Source of the DNA: Flavobacteriaceae bacterium
Lineage (GTDB): Bacteria > Bacteroidota > Bacteroidia > Flavobacteriales > Flavobacteriaceae
Reading direction: 5' to 3'
NCBI GenBank assembly: GCA_031277535.1
Contig: JAITMD010000003.1
Location: forward strand, 230,158 to 294,157
DNA length: 64,000 nucleotides
How positions within the stretch are numbered: position 1 is the stretch's first letter; every line of letters begins with the position of its first letter. This document shows, one piece after another, positions 46,980 through 56,717 of the stretch. Under the pieces are notes generated by a model. The model did no database searches and was not told the DNA's origin. It saw nothing but the letters and a program-made list of their open reading frames with translations. The position numbers and the translations under genes are program-made.

Positions 46980-47684
46980 TTATTCGTTTGTAAATACAAA
47001 ACTGTGTACTGCAACAAGAGCAGCTGTTTCAGTTCTTAATCTTGTGTGTCCTAATGATACTGGGCGATATCCCTTTTCTAATGCTATGTTTATTTCATTG
47101 GTAGAGAAATCTCCTTCAGGACCTATTAAAAGTAAGTAATTTTTATGAGGCACAATAGAGTCTTTTAACAAAACTTTTTCAGTGTCTTCACAGTGGGCAA
47201 TGTACAATTCACCTTGATGGTTTTGAGCTAAGAATTCTTTTAGGGAAATTGGCTCGTTTAAAATAGGTAAATGGTATTGAAGCGATTGCTTCATTGCCGA
47301 TTGTATAATTTTTTCAAAGCGTTCTGTTTTTACAATTTTTCGCTCAGAGTGATCACAAATAATTGGAGTTATTTCATGAATACCTATTTCAGTTGCTTTT
47401 TCTAAAAACCATTCGTAGCGCTCATTCATTTTTGTTGGAGCTACTGCTAAGTGTAAGCGAAATGGAGTAGGTGTTTGATCTTCTGATGAAACAATTTCAG
47501 TGACACACTTTTTGTCAGAATCTAAGGTGATTTTAGTAGTGAAAAGTGAACCTTTACCATTGGTTACATGTAAGATATCACCCATTTTTTTACGCAATAC
47601 ACGAATGATATGTTTGCTTTCGTCTTTGTCAAAAGTAAAGGTACTTTGTCCTTTTTCAATTTCTGGAGAATAGAATAATTGCAT
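46980..47684 (-). CDS. rsmE: 16S rRNA (uracil-1498-N3)-methyltransferase
   Basis: 234 residues. N-terminal PUA-like domain (HIIRVLRKKMGDILHVTNGKG) and SPOUT domain with the knot motifs LLIGPEGDFSTNEI and SLGHTRLRTETAAL. It methylates U1498 of 16S rRNA in the assembled small subunit. It starts 9 nt after tsaD. Confidence 0.95.
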   Translation of the reverse strand: MQLFYSPEIEKGQSTFTFDKDESKHIIRVLRKKMGDILHVTNGKGSLFTTKITLDSDKKCVTEIVSSEDQTPTPFRLHLAVAPTKMNERYEWFLEKATEIGIHEITPIICDHSERKIVKTERFEKIIQSAMKQSLQYHLPILNEPISLKEFLAQNHQGELYIAHCEDTEKVLLKDSIVPHKNYLLLIGPEGDFSTNEINIALEKGYRPVSLGHTRLRTETAALVAVHSFVFTNE

Positions 47685-47693
47685 AACTACTAT

Positions 47694-48716
47694 TTAGAAT
47701 TCAATACGGGCTTTTGATACTACAGATGCGTCAGCAAACATCGATTCTTTGAATCGATAATAACCAACAATACCAATCATAGCAGCGTTGTCTGTTGTAT
47801 ATTCGAATTTGGGAACAAATGCTTTCCAACGATATTTTGTTTCAGCATCTTTTAAGGCTTGACGGATACCAGAATTAGCAGAAACTCCGCCTCCAATAAC
47901 GATCTGTTTTATACCTGTTTCTTTTACAGCTAATTTCAGTTTATCCATTAAAATCTGAATAATTGTATATTGGATAGAAGCACAAATATCCGCTCTGTTT
48001 TCTTCAATGAAATTTGGGTTAATAGCGACATTTTTTTGTATAAAATACAGAATCTGTGTTTTTAGCCCGCTAAAGCTAAAGTTTAATCCGTCAACTTTAG
48101 GTTTAGTAAATTGAAATGCTTTAGGATTTCCTTCTTTAGCAAATTTGTCAATAAGAGGGCCTCCAGGATAAGGGAAGCCTAATATTTTTGCTGTTTTATC
48201 AAAAGCTTCACCTACTGCATCATCTGTCGTTTCACCTAATATTTCTAAACTAAAGAAGCTATTTACTTTTACAATTTGTGTATGCCCTCCAGAAATAGTC
48301 ATCGCTAAAAATGGAAATTCTGGTTTGTCATATCCTTCTTCTTCAATAAAGTGACAAAGAATATGAGCGTGCATATGGTTGACAGCAATCAAAGGAATGC
48401 TAAGTGATAGTGCTAAACTTTTGGCAAATGAACCACCTACAAGTAAAGACCCCATTAGTCCAGGTCCTTGTGTAAATGCAATAGCATTTAATTGGTCTTT
48501 TGTGATACCTGCTTTTTTAAGAGCTATATCTACAACAGGAACAATATTTTGTTGATGTGCACGAGAAGCTAATTCAGGAACTACTCCTCCATATTCTTCA
48601 TGAATTTCTTGTCTGGCTACAACGTTTGACAATACTTTGTTGTTGAGTAATACGGCAGCTGATGTGTCGTCACAAGAGCTTTCGATGGCTAAAATATAAG
48701 TGGTTTCTGATGACAT
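47694..48716 (-). CDS. tsaD: tRNA N6-adenosine threonylcarbamoyltransferase
   Basis: 340 residues. ASKHA fold with AIESSCDDTSAA at the N-terminus, metal-binding NHMHAH, SGGHTQI and the GGGVSANSGIR motif; all hallmark residues are present. It completes t6A at position 37 of ANN-decoding tRNAs together with TsaB and TsaE, which are not here. First gene of a four-gene operon, divergent from tamB. Confidence 0.97.
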   Translation of the reverse strand: MSSETTYILAIESSCDDTSAAVLLNNKVLSNVVARQEIHEEYGGVVPELASRAHQQNIVPVVDIALKKAGITKDQLNAIAFTQGPGLMGSLLVGGSFAKSLALSLSIPLIAVNHMHAHILCHFIEEEGYDKPEFPFLAMTISGGHTQIVKVNSFFSLEILGETTDDAVGEAFDKTAKILGFPYPGGPLIDKFAKEGNPKAFQFTKPKVDGLNFSFSGLKTQILYFIQKNVAINPNFIEENRADICASIQYTIIQILMDKLKLAVKETGIKQIVIGGGVSANSGIRQALKDAETKYRWKAFVPKFEYTTDNAAMIGIVGYYRFKESMFADASVVSKARIEF

Positions 48717-48779
48717 TTTAAACTGTAAGTTTTGCTAATTTATATGCTGTATTTCTACTGAGGTATACCGAAAATTAAC

Positions 48780-48787
48780 TAACTTTG
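48780..48787 (+). promoter_or_regulatory. Promoter -7 box for tamB (TAACTTTG)
   Basis: Exact TAnnTTTG match. The -33 position, 19 nt upstream, has CTG (48758-48760). The expected leader to the proposed ATC start at 48842 is close to 50 nt, like the leader of the lipoprotein gene at 31037. Confidence 0.5.
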
Positions 48788-48841
48788 TCTGTTTTCAAAG
48801 ACAAGTTAGGTTTAGTCAGCAAATTTAAAACATAATACGAT

Positions 48842-51800
48842 ATCAAAAAATTTAAAAAATTAGTTTTTCGTTTCCTATTAGGGATAGTAATCCTATTAGT
48901 AATTCTAATAGGAGCAATTACTATGCCGTTTGTACAGACCTTGGTAGCTAAAGAAGGACTGGAGAAATTAAATACTAAATTTGGTACTAAGTTATATTTG
49001 GAAAGTTTAGCAGTTGATGTATTTGGTAATGTAACGATTAAAGGACTTACTGCTGTTGATTCGCATGGGAAAGATTTTGTTTCTTCAACACAATTAAAAA
49101 CAAGTATTTTAGATATTAACTCACTTATTCAAGGTCGTGTTTATCTTGGTCCAGTTACAGTGGACGATTTGTCGTTGCGCATTCACAAGTACAAAGGGGA
49201 AGAATTAACTACGTTAGATCAATTAATAGCAGCTTTTGATGATGGGAAACCAGGACAAGGGAAGTTTCGATTGAAGTCAAAAAGAGTTAAAGTCAATAAC
49301 AGTCATTTGGTTATCTCTGATGATAATAATGCTCATCCAATAGCAATTGATTTTAAGAATATTGATGGAGAAGTTGAGAATTTCTTTATTAAAGGACCTA
49401 ATATTTATGGAAATATAAAACAACTGAGTTTTAAAGATAATTGGGGATTAAACGTAAAGCAGTTTACAGGAGATTTTTCGCATACTAAAACAAGTATTGG
49501 TGTTAAGGGATTGCAATTGGTAACTGATAAATCTACTTTAAAGGGAGATTTGAAGTTCGACTATGCTGAAGGAGATATGAAGTATTTTACTGATAAAGTA
49601 AAATGGGACTTTACTATTGAAACAGCTGCTTTGAATACTTCTGATATTAATCCTTTTGCAGATGTTTTTGCGCCTAATCAGCAAATGTATGTTCGTGGGA
49701 AGATAAATGGTGTGATGAACAACTTTTCCATGACTAATGTGAATTTTGCGGATAAAAGAGAGTCAAATGTTATTGGACGTTTTAATTTTAAAAATGTTTT
49801 TGACAAGGACAAGCCTTTTTGGATGAAGGCAAATTTAACTCGTTTACAAACAACAAGAGAAGCTTTAGTGAGTTTGATGCCAGATATTTTAGGGAAGCTT
49901 TTACCTGAACAATTGAGCTCTTTAGGTTTAGTCAATATTGAAGGTGATGTAGAAATGACAAAGCGTACGCTGACCACAGATGCAACTATTTTGACTTCTT
50001 TGGGTAAAGGGATTGCGTCTATTGCTATTGAAAATTTGAATGATCCAAATACAGCCAAATACAAAGGAAATATTGTATTAGATAAATTTAATATTGGAGC
50101 TTTTGTGCATGAGAAATCAATAGGAGTTGTATCTCTTGATTTAGATGTGGATGGTGTAGGATTCAATCAGAAGTCTTTGAATACGTCTGTGAAGGGAGAT
50201 ATTTATTCTTTTACTTTTAATAAATATACTTATAACCGAATTGCTGTTGATGGGTTAATGAAGATGCCTTACTATCAAGGAATTGTTATCGTAGATGATA
50301 AAAATTTACAGCTTGATTTTAATGGTAAGCTTGATTTGAGTTCTAAAATTAAGAACTATGACTTTGAAGCAAACGTACATTACGCTGATTTACACGCGCT
50401 ACATTTGGTTAATGATACTTTGTCTAAGTTTACTGGAGATTTTGCGTTTAAAGCATCTGGGAATACATTAGATAACTTGGTTGGGGAGTTTAGAGTTAAC
50501 AAATCAAGTTATAATAATAGTAAAGAACACTATATTTTTGATGAGTTTTCACTGTCATCATCTTTTAATGATTCGGGAGAGCGTACAATCAATATCTATT
50601 CAAATGAAGCTATTGAAGGATATATTATAGGGAAGTTTAATTTTGCAGAATTAAGGCATTTGTTTACAAATGCTCTGGGTAGTTTGTATACCAATTATTC
50701 TCCTTATAGGATAAAACCAGGGCAATATATTGATTTTGATATCTCGATTAATAATCGTTTAATAGAGGTTTTCTTCCCTCAGTTGACTTTAAGTAAAGAA
50801 ACTCATATTACAGGAGTTATTAATAATGATGAGAAGGAGTTTAAGTTAGATTTCTCTTCTCCAAGTGTAGCTGTAGATAATTTTGCATTTTACAATATCT
50901 TGTTGAATGTCAATAATTCAAATCCGCTGTATAATACTTATGTTTCTATAGACAGTGTTAATACTAAAGGATATAAGATAAAAGATTTTAACTTGTTAAA
51001 CTTAACACATAATGACACGTTATATGTTCGCTCTGAGTTTAAGGGAGGAAAAGATTCAAAAGATACTTTCAATTTGAATTTATATCATACAATTAATGAT
51101 GAGAATTTATCTGTAGTTGGTTTTAAAAAATCAGAGATTTTATTTAAAAACTTCTTGTGGAATATCAATGAAAGAGATAATGATAAAAATAAAATTGTAT
51201 TCAATAAGAAGCTGACAGATTTCACAATTGATTCAATTGCTATTTCTCATAACCAGCAAGAAGTTTTGTTGAAGGGGTTTGTAAAAGATTCATTGTATAA
51301 ACATTTAGACTTGAATTTCAAGTCTGTTGATTTAGCTAAAATTACTCCTGATATGGACAATCTTAAGTTTGAAGGGAGTATAGATGGAGATGTCCATTTT
51401 TCTCAAGAGAAGAAAGTTTTTAAACCAAATGCAAAGGTCAATGTGAATGGGTTAAAAATGAATGATGTTCTTTTGGGAGATTTGACTTTTAATGTTGAAG
51501 GGGACGAGAAATTAAAAAATTTCAGAGTTAATTCTCATATTTTAAATCAAGATGAAGAAAAATTTTATGTCAATGGAGATGTAGGTATTGCAAATAAGAA
51601 AATGACGATGAACTTGGAAGCAGGGTTTAAAGACTTTTTGATTAAGCCATTAGAACCTTTGCTTAGTTCCATAGTTTATAATGTACGAGGTTTTGCTAAT
51701 GGTAAAATCAGTATTTTGGGAGATCCAAGTAAACCAGAAGTAAATGGACGTCTTAATTTGAGTAAGGCAGGTATGACCTCTAAATTTACGGGAGTAGATT

Positions 51801-53344
51801 ACAATTTTGAAGAAAATGCTCCATTGGATTTAACAGAACGTATGTTCTTGTTGCGCAAAGTTAAAATTATTGATAGTAAGTATAAAACAGCAGGTATTGT
51901 AGATGGTGAAATATCACATAAAATGTTTAAAGACTGGGCATTGAATGTGAGTTTGAAATCAGATAATTTATTAGCATTAGATACCAAATATACGGAAGGT
52001 AGTTTGTATTATGGAACGGCATTTATTAATGGAGAGGCAAAAATATATGGACCAGTAGAAATGTTGGCCATTGATATTAAAGCAACATCTAATAAAGGAA
52101 CTTCAATAAAGATTCCATTAAAAGAAGCGCAAGGTGGATCAGGAGATAACAATTTTGTTCACTTTTTAACTCCAGAGGAGAAGAGATTGCGATTAAAAGG
52201 AGGAGATAATACACCATTTAAGTATAAGAATAGTGGTATTGAATTGGATTTTGAGTTTGTTGTGACTCCTGATGCCGAGATAGAAATTATCTTGGATAGA
52301 GAGTCTGGCCATGCAATGAAAGGAAAAGGAGCTGGGTTTATCACAATGGAGATAAATACTTTGGGAAGATTTAATATGTGGGGAGATTTCCAGGCTTATG
52401 AAGGAGAATACAATTATAAGTATGGAGGGTTAATAGATAAAAAGTTTGTGGTGAAGAAGTTTGGTACGATTCGTTGGGAGGGAGATCCAATGAGTGCTAT
52501 TTTGGATTTGCAGGCAATCTATCATACAGAAGCAAATCCAAGTGTAATAGTAGATAACTCAGTTATTAATAGAAAAGTTCCTACAGATGTAGTGATTGAA
52601 TTGAATGGTAATCTAAGCAACCCAGATATTAACTTTGATATTAATTTCCCAACAGTAAGTTCAGTAGTGCGTTCAGAGATTGAATACAAATTGAGTGATA
52701 AGGATTTGCGTATGAATCAAGCAATGGCATTGTTAGCGACTGGATCTTTCTTCTCTTCAGATAATTCATCTTCTGCTTTGGCTGGAAGCTTGTTTGAACG
52801 TGCAAGTAGTATTTTCGATGAATTGTTTTCAGATGTAGATGACAAGTTTAAAGTAGGGTTAAACTATGCACAAGGTGAGCGTAATCCATATTTACAAACA
52901 GAAGGTCGATTAGGGGTTACCTTCTCGACTAAAGTTAATGATCGCATTTCAGTTAATGGAAAGTTAGGAGTACCTGTTGGTGGAGTGGAACAATCTGTAA
53001 TTGTGGGAGATGTTGAGGTCTTGTTGAGCTTGAATGAACAAGGAACGCTTAATGCGCGTTTCTTTAATAGAGAAAATGACATAAACTATATTGGAGAGGG
53101 GATTGGCTATACACAAGGTGTAGGATTGTCGTATGAAGTAGACTTTGATACCTTCAAAGAATTGTTTGCACGTATCTTGAATAGGGAAATTAAGAAGCAT
53201 AAAAAAGAAAAAGAGAATGGCAAGGATAAGAGTAGATCTGAAGAATTGCCTGACTCTGATTATAATAGAGATTTTATTCGTTTTTATGAAACAAGACGTA
53301 AGTCTGCCAGTGAACAAACAACACCTTATAATTTAACGAAATAA
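48842..53344 (+). CDS. tamB: TamB-like (DUF490) translocation and assembly module protein
   Basis: The first ATG is at 48923 and gives 1473 residues, but the same frame is open back to a stop at 48833. The upstream codons spell a basic start and membrane helix (KKFKKLVFRFLLGIVILLV, then more hydrophobic residues), exactly the anchor of TamB/AsmA proteins. No ATG, GTG or TTG occurs in that extension; ATC at 48842 is the best-placed start and yields exactly 1500 residues. The rest is repeated beta strands (RFKLK, VNGLKMNDVLLGDLTFNVEG) ending in the TamB domain (SDKDLRMNQAMALLATGSFF, then VGLNYAQGERN). It probably forms the periplasmic bridge for lipids or proteins to the outer membrane. Confidence 0.85.
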   Translation: MKKFKKLVFRFLLGIVILLVILIGAITMPFVQTLVAKEGLEKLNTKFGTKLYLESLAVDVFGNVTIKGLTAVDSHGKDFVSSTQLKTSILDINSLIQGRVYLGPVTVDDLSLRIHKYKGEELTTLDQLIAAFDDGKPGQGKFRLKSKRVKVNNSHLVISDDNNAHPIAIDFKNIDGEVENFFIKGPNIYGNIKQLSFKDNWGLNVKQFTGDFSHTKTSIGVKGLQLVTDKSTLKGDLKFDYAEGDMKYFTDKVKWDFTIETAALNTSDINPFADVFAPNQQMYVRGKINGVMNNFSMTNVNFADKRESNVIGRFNFKNVFDKDKPFWMKANLTRLQTTREALVSLMPDILGKLLPEQLSSLGLVNIEGDVEMTKRTLTTDATILTSLGKGIASIAIENLNDPNTAKYKGNIVLDKFNIGAFVHEKSIGVVSLDLDVDGVGFNQKSLNTSVKGDIYSFTFNKYTYNRIAVDGLMKMPYYQGIVIVDDKNLQLDFNGKLDLSSKIKNYDFEANVHYADLHALHLVNDTLSKFTGDFAFKASGNTLDNLVGEFRVNKSSYNNSKEHYIFDEFSLSSSFNDSGERTINIYSNEAIEGYIIGKFNFAELRHLFTNALGSLYTNYSPYRIKPGQYIDFDISINNRLIEVFFPQLTLSKETHITGVINNDEKEFKLDFSSPSVAVDNFAFYNILLNVNNSNPLYNTYVSIDSVNTKGYKIKDFNLLNLTHNDTLYVRSEFKGGKDSKDTFNLNLYHTINDENLSVVGFKKSEILFKNFLWNINERDNDKNKIVFNKKLTDFTIDSIAISHNQQEVLLKGFVKDSLYKHLDLNFKSVDLAKITPDMDNLKFEGSIDGDVHFSQEKKVFKPNAKVNVNGLKMNDVLLGDLTFNVEGDEKLKNFRVNSHILNQDEEKFYVNGDVGIANKKMTMNLEAGFKDFLIKPLEPLLSSIVYNVRGFANGKISILGDPSKPEVNGRLNLSKAGMTSKFTGVDYNFEENAPLDLTERMFLLRKVKIIDSKYKTAGIVDGEISHKMFKDWALNVSLKSDNLLALDTKYTEGSLYYGTAFINGEAKIYGPVEMLAIDIKATSNKGTSIKIPLKEAQGGSGDNNFVHFLTPEEKRLRLKGGDNTPFKYKNSGIELDFEFVVTPDAEIEIILDRESGHAMKGKGAGFITMEINTLGRFNMWGDFQAYEGEYNYKYGGLIDKKFVVKKFGTIRWEGDPMSAILDLQAIYHTEANPSVIVDNSVINRKVPTDVVIELNGNLSNPDINFDINFPTVSSVVRSEIEYKLSDKDLRMNQAMALLATGSFFSSDNSSSALAGSLFERASSIFDELFSDVDDKFKVGLNYAQGERNPYLQTEGRLGVTFSTKVNDRISVNGKLGVPVGGVEQSVIVGDVEVLLSLNEQGTLNARFFNRENDINYIGEGIGYTQGVGLSYEVDFDTFKELFARILNREIKKHKKEKENGKDKSRSEELPDSDYNRDFIRFYETRRKSASEQTTPYNLTK

Positions 53345-53358
53345 TAATAAAATATTAA

Positions 53359-53391
53359 TTGATTTTCGATTGTTTGGCCTTTATATATTTG
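53359..53391 (+). promoter_or_regulatory. Promoter for pfkA-gap
   Basis: TTG (53359-53361), a 22-nt spacer and TATATTTG (53384-53391), an exact -7 box, 28 nt before the pfkA start. Confidence 0.55.
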
Positions 53392-53418
53392 CTAAATTTA
53401 CTAAAAGGAATTTAAAGT

Positions 53419-54405
53419 ATGAATGCAAAGGTTAAAAGAATAGGTGTATTGACGTCGGGAGGAGATGCGCCAGGAATGAATGCCGCAATACGTGCAATAG
53501 TGCGTACTTGTCACTTCCATGAAGTAGAATGTATGGGAATTTTTAGAGGTTTTCAAGGAATGATTGATGGCGATTTCGAAGTATTAGGTCCACGTGATGT
53601 AAATTACATTATTAATAAAGGAGGAACAATTTTAAAAACTGCGCGTTGCAGTGCCTTCAAAACTACAGAAGGAAGACAATTAGCATATAATAATTTAAAA
53701 TCAGCAGGCATTGACGCTCTTATTGTAATAGGAGGAGATGGAAGTTTTACAGGAGCAATGATTCTTAGTAAAGAATTTGATATTCCAGTAATGGGGATTC
53801 CAGGAACTATCGATAACGATATTCATGGAACAAGCCATACAATAGGTTTTGATACTGCTTTAAATACCGTAGTTGATGCTGTAGATAAAATTAGAGATAC
53901 AGCAAGCTCTCATAAACGTTTATTCTTTGTTGAGGTAATGGGAAGAGATGCAGGACATATTGCGTTAAATGCTGGTATTGGTGCAGGAGCTGAAGAAATT
54001 CTTATTCCAGAAGAGAATATGGGAATGGAACGCTTGTTAGAGTCTTTAAAGAAAAGTAAGAAATCAGGAAAATCATCAAGTATTGTGATTGTTGCAGAGG
54101 GAGAGAAATTAGGAAAGAACGTATTTGAAATAGGAGAATATGTAGAAACTAATTTACCAGAGTATGAAGTGCGTGTATCTGTTTTAGGGCATATGCAAAG
54201 AGGAGGAGCTCCTTCTTGTTTTGACCGTGTTTTGGCAAGTAGATTAAGTGTGAAAGCGGTAGAGACTTTGCTTGAAGGAGGAAGTAATTATATGGTAGGT
54301 TTAATCAATGATCAAGTTGCTTTAACACCATTAGATCATGCTGTAAAAGGACATTCTCCAATAGATCAAGAATTATTAAGAGTGTCAGATATTATTACAA
54401 TTTAA
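53419..54405 (+). CDS. pfkA: ATP-dependent 6-phosphofructokinase
   Basis: 328 residues, normal length. GVLTSGGDAPGMNAAIRAI (ATP site), GGDGSFTGAM, PGTIDNDIHGTSHTIGFDTA with the catalytic Asp, MGRDAGH, and HMQRGGAPSCFDR. The Gly after GGD (GGDGS) marks the ATP- rather than pyrophosphate-dependent form. It commits fructose-6-phosphate to glycolysis and leads a cluster with gap and mgsA. Confidence 0.97.
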   Translation: MNAKVKRIGVLTSGGDAPGMNAAIRAIVRTCHFHEVECMGIFRGFQGMIDGDFEVLGPRDVNYIINKGGTILKTARCSAFKTTEGRQLAYNNLKSAGIDALIVIGGDGSFTGAMILSKEFDIPVMGIPGTIDNDIHGTSHTIGFDTALNTVVDAVDKIRDTASSHKRLFFVEVMGRDAGHIALNAGIGAGAEEILIPEENMGMERLLESLKKSKKSGKSSSIVIVAEGEKLGKNVFEIGEYVETNLPEYEVRVSVLGHMQRGGAPSCFDRVLASRLSVKAVETLLEGGSNYMVGLINDQVALTPLDHAVKGHSPIDQELLRVSDIITI

Positions 54406-55428
<1,023 letters not shown>

Positions 55429-55437
55429 TTAATTTGA

Positions 55438-56283
55438 ATGAAGATAATCGTCGATAGTGGTTCTACTAAGGCGGATTGGATTTTCTTTGACCAAAATAAT
55501 ACAGTTATAACTTCGGTGACCAGTCTTGGACTGAATCCCGAAGTTATTACTTTAGAAGAGTTCTTTACCCGTGTTAATACAGTGCCAGATATCTGTAAAA
55601 ACAAAAACGAGGTTAAAGAACTTTATTTTTATGGTTCAGGATGTGGATCTGATCGCACAAAAAATATTGTAAAAAAGTTTGCTGAAGAGTACTTTTCAAA
55701 TTGTACAAATATTAATGTACATGAAGATACTTATGCGGCAATATATGCTACGGTTGGTAGAGGAGAATCTGGTATTGTTTGTATTAACGGTACAGGATCA
55801 AATGTTTCTTATTTTGATGGTTCTAAAGTATATCAACGCATACAATCATTAGGATTTATGGCTATGGATGACTGTAGTGGTAGTTCTTTCGGACGCTTAA
55901 TGATTAAAAGCTTGTTTTTGAATATGATGCCTAAGGATTTAGCTACGATATTTAAGAGTAAGTATGATTTGGATGCGGATGTGGTAAAGTATAATTTTTA
56001 TAAAAAAGAGAACCCAAATGCTTATATGGCTTCTTTTTTACCTTTTTTAATTGAACATAAGAATCATCCATTTTTTCAAGAATTAATTAAGGAACAAATT
56101 GTTTTTTTTGTAACGCATTATATTAAGAATAATCCAGAATACTTAACTGTACCTGTGCATTTTGTAGGTTCAGTGGCTTATTTTTTACAAGATGAGTTTA
56201 GACAGATTCTTCAAGAGTGTAATATTAAAGTAGGTAATATTATTCAAAAACCCTTAGATGGTTTGATTGAATATCATAAATAG
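55438..56283 (+). CDS. BadF/BadG-type ATPase, N-acetylglucosamine-kinase-like
   Basis: 281 residues. ASKHA fold with phosphate-1 motif VDSGSTKADWIFF and phosphate-2 motif CINGTGSNVSYF; adenosine-type FVGSVAYF near the C-terminus. Family members phosphorylate N-acetylglucosamine or activate dehydratases; here the glycolytic context and the length favour a sugar kinase. It starts 9 nt after gapA. Confidence 0.8.
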   Translation: MKIIVDSGSTKADWIFFDQNNTVITSVTSLGLNPEVITLEEFFTRVNTVPDICKNKNEVKELYFYGSGCGSDRTKNIVKKFAEEYFSNCTNINVHEDTYAAIYATVGRGESGIVCINGTGSNVSYFDGSKVYQRIQSLGFMAMDDCSGSSFGRLMIKSLFLNMMPKDLATIFKSKYDLDADVVKYNFYKKENPNAYMASFLPFLIEHKNHPFFQELIKEQIVFFVTHYIKNNPEYLTVPVHFVGSVAYFLQDEFRQILQECNIKVGNIIQKPLDGLIEYHK

Positions 56284-56290
56284 AATAATT

Positions 56291-56671
56291 ATGGAAATAG
56301 CAATTGTAGCACACGATGCAAAGAAGAAAGAAATGCTTGAGTTTATCAAAAAGAATAGAAGTATTTTATCACAAGAAGGTATTTCATTAATAGGAACAGG
56401 AACTACAGGTAGTATGGCTGAGGATGCAGGTTTTAAAGTGAAAAGAATGCTGTCAGGGCCATTAGGAGGGGATGCTCAAATAGCAGCTCGCGTAGCAGAA
56501 GGTAAAACAGGTATGGTGTTGTTTTTTAAGGATCCACTTGGAAAGCATCCTCATGAACCAGATATTAATATGCTTTTGAGAGTTTGTGATGTACACAATG
56601 TTCCTTTGGCTACAAATGAAGCTTCTGCTCAATTGTTATTGAATGCATTAGTAATTGTAAAAGAAGAATAA
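56291..56671 (+). CDS. mgsA: Methylglyoxal synthase
   Basis: The start ATG at 56291 (MEIAIVAHDAKK) is preferred over an upstream one inside the previous gene; this gives 126 residues. IGTGTTGSMAED binds the substrate phosphate, and GPLGGDAQIAARVAEG holds the catalytic Asp. It converts dihydroxyacetone phosphate to methylglyoxal. The position right after pfkA-gap links the shunt to upper glycolysis. The protein is a little shorter than the E. coli enzyme (152 residues), mainly at the ends. Confidence 0.95.
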   Translation: MEIAIVAHDAKKKEMLEFIKKNRSILSQEGISLIGTGTTGSMAEDAGFKVKRMLSGPLGGDAQIAARVAEGKTGMVLFFKDPLGKHPHEPDINMLLRVCDVHNVPLATNEASAQLLLNALVIVKEE

Positions 56672-56708
56672 AAAAAGAGGCTAATCATCTGATTTAGCCT
56701 CTTTTTTT
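56671..56708. terminator. Bidirectional terminator between mgsA and glutamine synthetase
   Basis: GAGGCTAA (56677-56684) with TTAGCCTC (56694-56701), extended inside by TCA and TGA, flanked by A and T runs. Confidence 0.88.
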
Positions 56709-56717
56709 GAATTGAGA

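Noticed and set aside
49678..50166. 162-codon minus-strand frame inside tamB
   Set aside because: Shadow of the tamB coding frame; low-complexity product without motifs.
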